Source: JBBROS01 sp965213845 (lineage in GTDB: Bacteria; Pseudomonadota; Alphaproteobacteria; Acetobacterales; Acetobacteraceae). Taken from it: 64,000 nt of DNA. The translations under genes and the position numbers were made by a program. Under the pieces are notes generated by a model. It was not told the origin of the DNA and made no database searches. It worked only from the letters and a program-made list of their open reading frames with translations. Shown here in pieces: positions 34,656 through 42,696 of this stretch; position 1 is the stretch's first letter; the number at the start of each line of letters is the position of its first letter. The stretch covers positions 835,555 to 899,554 of the forward strand of contig CBDCAI010000014.1 in NCBI GenBank assembly GCA_965213845.1, given 5' to 3'.

Positions 34656-37571
34656 ATGATGAACCTGATGACCGGCCTTCTCGGCCTCGGCGGCCACCTC
34701 GGCGGGTGGCGGCACAAACACTCCTGGACCGACCAGGTGATGAACCTGGATCACGCGATCCAGCTGGCGCAGACGGCCGAGCGCGGCAAGTTCGACCTGC
34801 TGTTCCTGGCGGACGGCAACGCCGTGCGGCAGATGGACAAGCCGGCGCTGTTCGCGGCCAACAGCCCCTCCGACCGGCCAGCCACCTTCGAGCCGCTGAC
34901 CCTGCTGACCGCGGTGTCGCAGCACACCAGCAGCATCGGGCTGCTGGCGACGGCGACGACGACCTATGAGGAGCCGTATTCCCTCGCGCGACGCTTCGCC
35001 TCGCTGGACCATGTCAGCAAGGGCCGGGCGTGCTGGAACATCGTGACGACGTCCTACCCGGAAGATTCGCGCAACTTCAGCCTTAGCGAGCACGTGGCCA
35101 AGGACATCCGTTACGACCGGGCGCGCGAGTTCGTCGCCGTGGCGAAAGGGCTTTGGGACAGCTGGGCCGAGGACGCCTTTATCCAGGACCAGGCGACCGG
35201 GCAGTTCCTGGACCCCGGCCGCGTGCATACGTTGAACCATGTGGGGCGGCACTTCTCGGTCAAGGGCCCGCTGAACGTGGCGCGCATGCCGCAGGGCTGG
35301 CCGGTGCTGTTCCTGGCCGGGCAGTCGGAAGACGGGCGGGAGCTGGCGGCGCAGCACGCGGACTGCGTGTTCGCGGTGGCCGACACGAAGCCCGCGGCAC
35401 AGGCGTTCTATGCCGACGTGAAGGCGCGCCTGCCGCGCTACGGCCGCACGCCCGACATGCTGCGGATCATGCCCGGCGCCGGTGTCTATGTCGGGCGCAC
35501 CCGCACGGAGGCGGACGAGCTGTTCGATGAGCTGCAATCGTTGATCTCGCCGGCGCTCGGCGTGCCCTATCTGTCCAAGCTGGTGGAGGCGGACCTGTCG
35601 GCCTACCCGATCGACGGCCCGCTGCCGGACCTGTCGGGGCCCACGCTGGGGATCGCGAGCTTCCGCAAGACGATCGCCGACATGGCCGCGCGCGAGAGCC
35701 TGACCATTCGGCAGACGTATCAGCGCGTCCTGCCCTCGATGGGGCATACCGTGTTCAAGGGGAACCCGACCGACATCGCGGACGAGATGGAGGACTGGTA
35801 CACGAGCCAGGCCGCAGACGGGTTCAACGTGAACATCCCGGTGCTGCCGCGCTGCCTGGACGACTTCGTGGAGCTGGTGACCCCGGAGCTGCAGCGCCGG
35901 GGCCTGTTCCGCCGGGAATACCAGGGCGCCACGCTGCGGGAGCGGATGGGGCTGCCGATCCCGCAGAAACCCGTATTTCAGCACATCGTCGAGGGCCGCC
36001 GAATGACTCTCCAGAGCACACGCCGCGCCGTGGTCGCCGGGGGCGCCGCCGCCCTGCTGGTCCGCCGTCCCGCGCGGGCGGCCACCACGCGCATGATCGG
36101 CTGCATCGAGGAAGACCCGCCCTTCTTCAACCCGGCCATCAGTTCCGCCATATCGAGCTTCGTCGCGGGTTCGCCGGTCTACAGCGCCCTCGTGCGGTCG
36201 GATTCCACCGGCCAGATCAGCGGCGACCTGGCGGAGCGCTGGGAGATCTCGCCCGACGGGCTGACCTATACCTTCCATCTGCGGCCCGGAATCACCTGGC
36301 ACGACGGGGTGGGGTTCACCGCGGCGGACGTCACGTTCTCGCTGCAGAACGCAAATGCGAAGCTGCACCCGTATCGTGGCGCGCTAAACGCCATCGTGGC
36401 CTTCGAGGCGCCGGACGACGACACGGTCGTGCTCCGCCTCTCGCACCCGCAGGGGTCGTTGATGATCTCGCTGACCAACTTCGTCGGCTCGATCCTGCCG
36501 CGGCACATCTGGGAGGGGAAGGACCTGGCGCGCGACCCGCACAACCGGGCGCCGATCGGCACGGGGCCGTTCCGCTTCGTGGAGTTCAAGCCGGGCGAGC
36601 ACATCCTGTATGCCAAGTGGGACAAATACTTCCTGAAGGGCCTGCCGGCCGGCGACGAGCTGATGTTCCGCATCATCCCCGACCCGGCGGCGCGCGTGGC
36701 CGCCTTCGAGAACGGCGAGATCGACATGATCTATGCCAGCGCCCTGCCCGCCTCCAGCATCGAACGGCTGCGGAAGCTGCCGGGGGTCGCGATGCGGTTC
36801 AGCAAGATGCAGCAGTCGGGCTACCTGGCCTACATCAACATGCGCAATGCGCCCTTCAGCGACAAGCGGGTGCGGCAGGCGCTGGCCTACGCGATCGACC
36901 GGGGGTTCATGCGGTCGACGGTGTTCCCGGGCGGGCTGGCGACGAACATGATCGGCAGCGTGTCGCCCAACTCGGACCTCGTGAACAAGACCCTCAAGGA
37001 CTACCCGCTGGACCCGGCGAAGGCCGAGGCGCTGCTGGACGAGGCCGGGTTCAAGCGGGGGGCGGACGGCACGCGGTTCAACCTGCGCTATGTGTTTGCC
37101 GCGGGCGACCTGCCGGCGACCAAGATCGGCGACGTGATGGCGCGCAACCTGGCCGGGGTGGGAATCAAGGTGATCCTGCGGCCGCTGGACCGCGGCGCCT
37201 ACATGCAGGTGGCCTTCGTGAACAACGAGTTCGACATGGTCGCCGGGTCGTTCAACCTGGGGCCGGACCCGGATGTGGGGATCGAGCGGTTCTACAACTC
37301 GCGAAACATCTTCAACATCCCCTTCGTCAACAACAGCCCCTATGTGAACCCGGAGATCGACCGGCTGTTCGACGAGCAGCGCGTGCAGCTGGACCCGGCC
37401 AAGCGCAAGGCGATCTACGACAAGATCCAGGAGATTCTATGGGAGGACATTCCGGTGTTCCCCTTCTGCGCCTACAGCCTGCCCGGGGCGGTGCACGAGG
37501 ACCTGAAGGGCGTGTTCTACAGCCTGTCGAGCCTGGTGGAGGACTTCGCATTCGCGAAACCGACGACGTAA
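34656..37571 (+). CDS. in-frame fusion: NtaA/SnaA/DszA flavin monooxygenase + dipeptide-type solute-binding protein
   Basis: A single 971-codon frame. Codons 1-445 are a luciferase-like FMN-dependent monooxygenase of the NtaA/SnaA/DszA type: GLGGHLGGWRH, FDLLFLADGNAVRQMDKPA, TATTTYEEPYSLARRFASLD, WNIVTTSYPEDSRNFS, and the C-terminal RRGLFRREYQGATLRERMGL where this family normally ends. Instead of a stop the frame goes on through PIPQKPVFQHIVEG to MTLQSTRRAVVAGG at codon 450, a twin-arginine signal, and a complete SBP family 5 protein. One half is cytoplasmic by nature, the other periplasmic, so a covalent fusion makes little topological sense. More likely the oxygenase stop has been lost and the second protein is also made from its own ATG. 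ATG 34656 follows GGAGG. Confidence 0.8.
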   Translation: MMNLMTGLLGLGGHLGGWRHKHSWTDQVMNLDHAIQLAQTAERGKFDLLFLADGNAVRQMDKPALFAANSPSDRPATFEPLTLLTAVSQHTSSIGLLATATTTYEEPYSLARRFASLDHVSKGRACWNIVTTSYPEDSRNFSLSEHVAKDIRYDRAREFVAVAKGLWDSWAEDAFIQDQATGQFLDPGRVHTLNHVGRHFSVKGPLNVARMPQGWPVLFLAGQSEDGRELAAQHADCVFAVADTKPAAQAFYADVKARLPRYGRTPDMLRIMPGAGVYVGRTRTEADELFDELQSLISPALGVPYLSKLVEADLSAYPIDGPLPDLSGPTLGIASFRKTIADMAARESLTIRQTYQRVLPSMGHTVFKGNPTDIADEMEDWYTSQAADGFNVNIPVLPRCLDDFVELVTPELQRRGLFRREYQGATLRERMGLPIPQKPVFQHIVEGRRMTLQSTRRAVVAGGAAALLVRRPARAATTRMIGCIEEDPPFFNPAISSAISSFVAGSPVYSALVRSDSTGQISGDLAERWEISPDGLTYTFHLRPGITWHDGVGFTAADVTFSLQNANAKLHPYRGALNAIVAFEAPDDDTVVLRLSHPQGSLMISLTNFVGSILPRHIWEGKDLARDPHNRAPIGTGPFRFVEFKPGEHILYAKWDKYFLKGLPAGDELMFRIIPDPAARVAAFENGEIDMIYASALPASSIERLRKLPGVAMRFSKMQQSGYLAYINMRNAPFSDKRVRQALAYAIDRGFMRSTVFPGGLATNMIGSVSPNSDLVNKTLKDYPLDPAKAEALLDEAGFKRGADGTRFNLRYVFAAGDLPATKIGDVMARNLAGVGIKVILRPLDRGAYMQVAFVNNEFDMVAGSFNLGPDPDVGIERFYNSRNIFNIPFVNNSPYVNPEIDRLFDEQRVQLDPAKRKAIYDKIQEILWEDIPVFPFCAYSLPGAVHEDLKGVFYSLSSLVEDFAFAKPTT
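36003..37571 (+). CDS. ABC solute-binding protein (SBP family 5), internal start within the fused frame
   Basis: 522 residues if translated from ATG 36003, the natural start: STRRAVVAGGAAALLVRRPA is a Tat-type signal, cleaved near ARA-ATT. The mature part shows the SBP_bac_5 pattern: DLAERWEISPDGLTYTFHLR with PGITWHDGVGFTAADV, GTGPFRFVEFKPGEH, VRQALAYAIDRGF and LDPAKAEALLDEAGF. A weak GAGGG lies about 10 bases upstream of the ATG. It would deliver a dipeptide-like or other small ligand to an Opp/Dpp-type importer; the permeases and ATPases of the opposing operon (38887-45939) are candidates. Listed separately because a normal periplasmic protein requires this start. Confidence 0.7.
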   Translation: MTLQSTRRAVVAGGAAALLVRRPARAATTRMIGCIEEDPPFFNPAISSAISSFVAGSPVYSALVRSDSTGQISGDLAERWEISPDGLTYTFHLRPGITWHDGVGFTAADVTFSLQNANAKLHPYRGALNAIVAFEAPDDDTVVLRLSHPQGSLMISLTNFVGSILPRHIWEGKDLARDPHNRAPIGTGPFRFVEFKPGEHILYAKWDKYFLKGLPAGDELMFRIIPDPAARVAAFENGEIDMIYASALPASSIERLRKLPGVAMRFSKMQQSGYLAYINMRNAPFSDKRVRQALAYAIDRGFMRSTVFPGGLATNMIGSVSPNSDLVNKTLKDYPLDPAKAEALLDEAGFKRGADGTRFNLRYVFAAGDLPATKIGDVMARNLAGVGIKVILRPLDRGAYMQVAFVNNEFDMVAGSFNLGPDPDVGIERFYNSRNIFNIPFVNNSPYVNPEIDRLFDEQRVQLDPAKRKAIYDKIQEILWEDIPVFPFCAYSLPGAVHEDLKGVFYSLSSLVEDFAFAKPTT

Positions 37572-37594
37572 GATCGCTCTGGCACGCGCCCGCT

Positions 37595-38890
37595 TCAGAA
37601 CTCGAACAGATGGTCCCGTAGGGTCGTGCCGCGGTATTCGTCGCGGACCATGCCGCGCTTCTGCAGGATCGGGATCAGGGTGGTTGCAACCTCGAGAAGG
37701 TATTCGATGTCCGTGATCCCGCGGGATGGGCGGAAGTGGAAGCCGTCGCAGCCGGTGTAGTCGACCGTGTGTTCCAGCACGTCGGCGACGTGCTCGGGGG
37801 TGCCGCAGATCTGGTAGGTCTCGTACTGGCCCTCGATGCGGGCCCAGTCGCGCAACGTCGTGCCCGGGGGCAGCGAGAGATAACGCTGGAACGTGCCGCG
37901 CATGCCCGGCACGTGCAGGTCGTGCGGCAGCGGCTGGTCCATGTCGTACTCCAGCAGGTCGATGCCCATGAAGGTGGCCAGCGTCGCGAGCCCGGCGTCG
38001 ACATCGGCGTTGGCCAGGTTCTCGGCCATCTTCTCCTGGGCGGCCGCCTCGGTTGCGCCCAGCACGGGCTTGATCGAGAAAAAGATCTTCACCGAAGCCG
38101 GGTCCCGCGCGGCGGCGACCAGCTGGGCGCGGGTGGTCTGCACATAGGTCCGCATGTCCTCAATCGAGTTCTTGTGGCTGATCGCCATGTCGCCGTGGCG
38201 GACGGCGAAGGCCTGGCCGCGGGGCGAGGTCCCGGCGACGCTGATGACCGGGTGCACCTGCGGCGACGAGGTGACGGTGGAGGGTCCCTTGCAGCGGAAG
38301 TGCTCGCCGACGAAATCCACGGCATGGACCTTGGCCGGGTCGGCGAACAGGTTGGCCTCGCGGTCCATCACGACCGCATCGGGTTCCCAGCTGTCCCACA
38401 GGGCGCGGCACAGCGCGACATACTCGTCGGCACGGTCGTAGCGGGCGTCGTGTTCCAGGATGTCGTCCAGGCCGAAGTTCTGGGCCGCGTCCTTGCTGGC
38501 CGTGGTGACCAGGTTCCACAGGATGCGGCCCTTGGTCAGGTGGTCGAGGGTGGACAGCATGCGGGCCAGGAGGAAGGGCGGGTAGAAGGTGCTGGACAGG
38601 GTACAGCCCAGGCCGAGCTTGGTGGTGACGGCGCCCATCATGGCGATGGTGGGCGCCGGGTCCTGCGTGACGAAGTGGCCGTGTGCGACCGACCAGTCGC
38701 GGGAGCCGCCGAGCACGGCCGGCACGCCGAGGCCGTCGGCGAACAGCACCATGTCGAACTTGGCGCGTTCGCAGAGGCGGGCGATCTCGAGGTAGATGTC
38801 GGCCTGACGCCAGTCGAACAGCTGCCCGCTGGGCTTGCGCCAGCCGCTGGGGCTGGCGTTGCCGAACCAGGCCAGGTGGAACTTCTTCAC
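37595..38890 (-). CDS. LLM flavin-dependent monooxygenase (NtaA/SnaA/DszA-related), last gene of the Opp operon
   Basis: 431 residues. Begins VKKFHLAWFGNASPSGWRKP; the body shows ERAKFDMVLFADGLGVPAV, the hydrophobic STFYPPFLLARMLSTLDHLT and RILWNLVTTASKDAAQNFG, and it ends GMVRDEYRGTTLRDHLFEF. These enzymes use FMNH2 supplied by a separate reductase and O2 to cleave C-N or C-S bonds. The start is GTG 38890, nine bases after AGGAGG and overlapping the upstream ATPase stop by three bases. It is less like the other two family members here than they are like each other. Convergent with the fused gene. Confidence 0.9.
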   Translation of the reverse strand: MKKFHLAWFGNASPSGWRKPSGQLFDWRQADIYLEIARLCERAKFDMVLFADGLGVPAVLGGSRDWSVAHGHFVTQDPAPTIAMMGAVTTKLGLGCTLSSTFYPPFLLARMLSTLDHLTKGRILWNLVTTASKDAAQNFGLDDILEHDARYDRADEYVALCRALWDSWEPDAVVMDREANLFADPAKVHAVDFVGEHFRCKGPSTVTSSPQVHPVISVAGTSPRGQAFAVRHGDMAISHKNSIEDMRTYVQTTRAQLVAAARDPASVKIFFSIKPVLGATEAAAQEKMAENLANADVDAGLATLATFMGIDLLEYDMDQPLPHDLHVPGMRGTFQRYLSLPPGTTLRDWARIEGQYETYQICGTPEHVADVLEHTVDYTGCDGFHFRPSRGITDIEYLLEVATTLIPILQKRGMVRDEYRGTTLRDHLFEF

Positions 38891-39879
38891 GATGGTGAGC
38901 CTCCTTGGTGCCGGCGCTGGCCGTCGGCGAAGTGGCAGGCGACGAGGTGGTCGCTGGAGCGGCTGGAGAGCGGCGGCTCCTCCTCGGCGCACAAGGGCAG
39001 CTGCGCCTTGGGGCAGCGGGCGCGGAACGGGCAGCCGCCGGCGGAAGCCGCCTCGGTCGGTGCAGGCCGGCGCCGGGCGAGGCGGGCCGCCTCGGCCGCG
39101 GTGTCCGGGATGGGGACGGAGGCGAGCAGCAGCTGGGTGTAGGGGTGCAGCGGCGTCTCGTACAGGGCCGCCGCCCTGCCCGTCTCCACCAGGCGGCCGC
39201 GGTACATGACGGCCACGCGGTCCGCCACGTGGCGGACGACGGCGAGGTCGTGGGAGATGAACAGGTAGGTGAGACCGAACTCGGCCTTCAGGTCCTGCAG
39301 CAGGTTGACGATCTGCGCCTGGATGGAGACGTCGAGCGCCGACACCGGCTCGTCGGCGACGACGAGGCTGGGGCGGACGATCAGGGCGCGGGCGATGCCG
39401 ATGCGCTGCCGCTGCCCGCCGGAGAACTCGTGCGGGTAGCGCGCGGCGGCGCGGGCGCCCAGGCCGCACGCCTCGAGCGCGGCGCCGACCCGCCGCGTGG
39501 CCTCGCTGCCCCGGGCCAGGCCGAAGTTGCGGAGCGGCTCGGCCAGGGCGTCGTGCACGGTCATGCGGGGATCGAGCGAGGAGTGCGGGTCCTGGAAGAC
39601 CATCTGCGCCTGCCGCCACAGGGCCCGGCGGCTGCCGCCCGCCACCCGGCCCACCAGCGTGCCCGCCACCGTCACGTGACCGGCGCTGGGCGGAGTCAGG
39701 CCCACCACCATGCGGCCCAGGGTCGACTTGCCGGACCCGCTCTCGCCCACCAGGCCCAGCGTCTCTCCGGCTGAGATGTCGAAGCTGACGCGGTCGACGG
39801 CCGCCAGGGTGTGGCGGCGGAACAGCGGGCCGCCGGTATAGGCCTTGGACAGCGCGCTGGCCCGCACCAGCGGCGTCAT
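38887..39879 (-). CDS. dipeptide/oligopeptide ABC transporter ATPase (OppF/DppF type)
   Basis: 330 residues. Walker A GLVGESGSGKSTLGRM (about residue 45), Q-loop QMVFQDPHSSLDPRM, signature FSGGQRQRIGIARAL, Walker B LVVADEPVSALD, H-loop ISHDLAVV, then the Opp-type C-terminal extension with GCPFRARCPKAQLPLC, the Cys pattern that binds an iron-sulfur cluster in this subfamily. ATG 39879 overlaps the upstream ATPase stop by four bases. One ATPase pair here must serve two permease pairs, unless others exist elsewhere. Confidence 0.93.
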   Translation of the reverse strand: MTPLVRASALSKAYTGGPLFRRHTLAAVDRVSFDISAGETLGLVGESGSGKSTLGRMVVGLTPPSAGHVTVAGTLVGRVAGGSRRALWRQAQMVFQDPHSSLDPRMTVHDALAEPLRNFGLARGSEATRRVGAALEACGLGARAAARYPHEFSGGQRQRIGIARALIVRPSLVVADEPVSALDVSIQAQIVNLLQDLKAEFGLTYLFISHDLAVVRHVADRVAVMYRGRLVETGRAAALYETPLHPYTQLLLASVPIPDTAAEAARLARRRPAPTEAASAGGCPFRARCPKAQLPLCAEEEPPLSSRSSDHLVACHFADGQRRHQGGSPS

Positions 39880-40904
39880 GCGGCGGTCTCCATCGGCAGC
39901 CAGCAGCGGGCCCGGTGCCGGGTGCCGAGCTGGGGGGCGAGCGGGGCCAGCGGCGGCTCCTGCTCGGCGCAGCGGGGCACGGCCCGGGGGCAGCGCGGAT
40001 GGAAGGTGCAGCCGCCGGGCAGGGCCGCGGGGTCGGGCGGCTGGCCGGGGATGGAGACCAGGCGGTCGGTCGGGCGGTCCAGGCGCGGGACGGACTGCAG
40101 CAGCGACCAGGTGTAGGGGTGGCGCGGGGCGGCCAGCAGGGCCTCGGTCGGGCCGTCCTCCACGACGCGGCCGGCGTACAGGACCACCAGGCGGGTGCAC
40201 AGGCTGGCGACGACGGCGATGTTGTGGGTGATCAGCAGGATGGCGGTGCCGTGCTGCCGATTCAGGTCGCGCATCAGCTGCATGACCTGGTCCTGCACGG
40301 TCACATCGAGCGCCGTGGTCGGTTCGTCGGCGATCATCAGCGCGGGGCCGTTCGCAACGGCCATGGCGGTCATGGCGCGCTGGCGCATGCCGCCCGACAG
40401 CTCGTGGGGGAAGGCCCTGGCGCGGGCGGGCGCGATGCCGACGTCGTCGAGCAGCGCCGCCACCCGGTCCCGCAGGCGGCGGCGCGGGGTGCGGCGGTGC
40501 ACGGCGATGGCCTCGGCGATCTGCGCGCCGACGCGGTGCACCGGGTCGAAGGAGGTCATCGGGTCCTGGAAGATCATGGACGCGACGGCGCCGCGCAGGG
40601 TGCGGAGGCGGCGCTCCGACAAGGCGCCCACGTCTTCGCCAGCCAGGGTGATGCTGCCTTCGAGGCGGGCGCCGGCGGGCAGCAGGCGCAGCGCGGCGCG
40701 CGCGGTCATGGACTTGCCGGAGCCGGATTCGCCGACCAGGCCGACGATCTCGCCCGGCATCACGTCGAACCCGACGCCGTCCACGACGCGGACCCGGGGG
40801 CCCGAGGCGTGCGGGAAGGAGATGACGAGGTCGCGCACTGAAAGCACCGGGCCCACCGCCGCAGCGCCCGCCGTCGCTGCGCGCGCCGTTCCTGGGCCCG
40901 TCAC
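39876..40904 (-). CDS. dipeptide/oligopeptide ABC transporter ATPase (OppD/DppD type)
   Basis: 342 residues. Walker A GLVGESGSGKSMTARA (about residue 52), Q-loop SMIFQDPMTSFDPVH, signature LSGGMRQRAMTAMAV, Walker B LMIADEPTTALDVT, H-loop ITHNIAVV, and the C-terminal CTFHPRCPRAVPRC motif. The signature GGMRQR rather than GGQRQR is usual in OppD. The start is GTG 40904, overlapping the permease stop as GTGA. Confidence 0.93.
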   Translation of the reverse strand: MTGPGTARAATAGAAAVGPVLSVRDLVISFPHASGPRVRVVDGVGFDVMPGEIVGLVGESGSGKSMTARAALRLLPAGARLEGSITLAGEDVGALSERRLRTLRGAVASMIFQDPMTSFDPVHRVGAQIAEAIAVHRRTPRRRLRDRVAALLDDVGIAPARARAFPHELSGGMRQRAMTAMAVANGPALMIADEPTTALDVTVQDQVMQLMRDLNRQHGTAILLITHNIAVVASLCTRLVVLYAGRVVEDGPTEALLAAPRHPYTWSLLQSVPRLDRPTDRLVSIPGQPPDPAALPGGCTFHPRCPRAVPRCAEQEPPLAPLAPQLGTRHRARCWLPMETAA

Positions 40905-41725
40905 CGCCGGACCAACCCATCGCCCAGCAGGTTCATGCCCAGCACGGTCATGGCGAGGGCGAGGCCGGGCAGCGTGGTGAGCCAGGGGGCCTGCTGGAGA
41001 AAGAGCTGGCCCTGCTGCAGCAGCAGGCCCCAGCTGGGGTGGCCGGGGTCGCCGAGACCGAGGAAGCTGAGGAACGATTCGGAGACGATGGCCGAGGCGA
41101 TCTGCAGCGAGGTGCCGACCAGCACGTAGGGCGCGACGTTGGGCAGCAGGTTGCGCCACAGGATGCGCAGGTTGGACGCGCCGGCCATGCGCGCCGCGGC
41201 GATGAAGTCCTGGTGCCGGAGCACCTGCACCCGGCCGCGGATGACGCGCGCGGTGGCGGGCCAGCTCAGCAGGCCGATGACCAGCACCTCGTTGGTGAGG
41301 CTGCTGCCGATCAGCGCGACGACCACCACGGCGGCCAGCAGCTTGGGCATGACCTGGAACACCTCGGTGACGCGCATCAGCGCCTCGTCGACCAGGCCGC
41401 CGAAGTAGCCGGCGGCCATGCCGACGCCGACGCCGAACACGACGCTCAGCAGGCCGCTGAACAGGCCGACGCCCAGCGAGACGCGGCCGCCGTACAGCAC
41501 GCGGGCGAACAGGTCCCGCCCGAGATCGTCGGTGCCCATGGGGTGGGCGATGCCGGGCGCGGCCAGGATGTCGGGGCCGAGGCCGAGCGGGTCCGCCTGG
41601 GTCAGCAGCGGGGCCGCCGCGGCGGCCAGCACGACGATGCCGGTCAGCAGCAGGCCGATGGCCATGGCGGGCCGGGGCCTGCGCCAGGGCCGGGACACCC
41701 GTGCGGCCACGGCCGTGGCACTCAT
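40901..41725 (-). CDS. ABC transporter permease (DppC/OppC type), pair A
   Basis: 274 residues with six membrane helices. The N-terminal OppC leader (RRPRPAMAIGLLLTGIVVLA), the loop HPMGTDDLGRDLFARVLYGG and the EAA-type loop AARMAGASNLRILWRNLLPN are all typical. Ends GMNLLGDGLVRR. ATG 41725 overlaps the end of the B-type permease by four bases. Confidence 0.93.
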   Translation of the reverse strand: MSATAVAARVSRPWRRPRPAMAIGLLLTGIVVLAAAAAPLLTQADPLGLGPDILAAPGIAHPMGTDDLGRDLFARVLYGGRVSLGVGLFSGLLSVVFGVGVGMAAGYFGGLVDEALMRVTEVFQVMPKLLAAVVVVALIGSSLTNEVLVIGLLSWPATARVIRGRVQVLRHQDFIAAARMAGASNLRILWRNLLPNVAPYVLVGTSLQIASAIVSESFLSFLGLGDPGHPSWGLLLQQGQLFLQQAPWLTTLPGLALAMTVLGMNLLGDGLVRR

Positions 41726-42696
41726 GCGGTGCGAAGCCGGGGGTCGAGCAGGGCGCAGACGATCTCGGACACGGTGTTGACCGTGATGACGACGATGGAC
41801 GAGACCATGAAGCAGCCGGTCAGCAGCGGGAAGTCGCGGCGGTAGATGGCATCGTAGAACAGGCGGCCGAGGCCGGGCCAGCCGAAGACGATCTCGATCA
41901 CCACGGCGCCGGCCAGCACCGCGCCGAACTCCAGCCCGACGACGGTGACGGTGGTGGCGACGGCGTTGCGGAAGGCGTGGTGCCACAGGACGGCGCGCGG
42001 CCCGACGCCCTTGGCCCGGGTGACCAGGATGAAGTCCTGGCCGAGCGCCTCGATCATGGCGGTGCGGGTGAAGCGGGCGATGAGGGTGACGAGATACACG
42101 GCCAGGGTGGCGACGGGCAGCACCATGTGCAGCGCCACGTCCCACACGTGGGCGAAGCCGGTCAGGCGGGCGCGGGCGGCCATCATACCGCCGGCGGGCA
42201 GCCAGCCGAGTTGCACGGCGAACAGCAGGATGAGCAGCTGGCCGATCCAGAAGCTGGGCACGGAGGTGCCGACCAGGGACAGGGCACTGATCGCGGCGTC
42301 GGCGGCTGTGCCGGCGCGGCGGGCCGACGCGACGCCCATGAGCACGCCCAGCAGCGCGGCCACGACCATGGCGGTTCCGGCGAGCAGCGCCGTGGCCGGC
42401 ATGCGTTCCCACACCACGTCGAACACGGGACGGCCGGCATAGATGGAGGTGCCGAAGTCGCCGGTCGCGGCATGTCCCAGGAAGGTGGTGAACTGCTGCC
42501 ACTGCGGCTTGTCGAGGCCGTTCTCGGCGCGGATCTTCGCCAGGAACTCGGGCGTGGGCGCGTCGCCGGCCAGGATGAAGGCGGGGTCGCCGGGGGCGAG
42601 GCGGATGACGAAGAACGTCAGCGCGACCACGGCCAACACCAGCGGTATGGCACCGAGGACTCGGCGCAGCAGCAGCCGCAGGATGAGGGCCAGCAC
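41722..42696 (-). CDS. ABC transporter permease (DppB/OppB type), pair A
   Basis: 324 residues, six helices. LRLLLRRVLGAIPLVLAVVA, FFVIRLAPGDPA and the EAA loop TRAKGVGPRAVLWHHAFRNA identify the DppB/OppB family; ends VCALLDPRLRTA. The start is GTG 42696, overlapping the stop of the upstream monooxygenase by one base (TAGTG). Forms the channel with the C-type permease at 40901. Confidence 0.93.
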   Translation of the reverse strand: MLALILRLLLRRVLGAIPLVLAVVALTFFVIRLAPGDPAFILAGDAPTPEFLAKIRAENGLDKPQWQQFTTFLGHAATGDFGTSIYAGRPVFDVVWERMPATALLAGTAMVVAALLGVLMGVASARRAGTAADAAISALSLVGTSVPSFWIGQLLILLFAVQLGWLPAGGMMAARARLTGFAHVWDVALHMVLPVATLAVYLVTLIARFTRTAMIEALGQDFILVTRAKGVGPRAVLWHHAFRNAVATTVTVVGLEFGAVLAGAVVIEIVFGWPGLGRLFYDAIYRRDFPLLTGCFMVSSIVVITVNTVSEIVCALLDPRLRTA

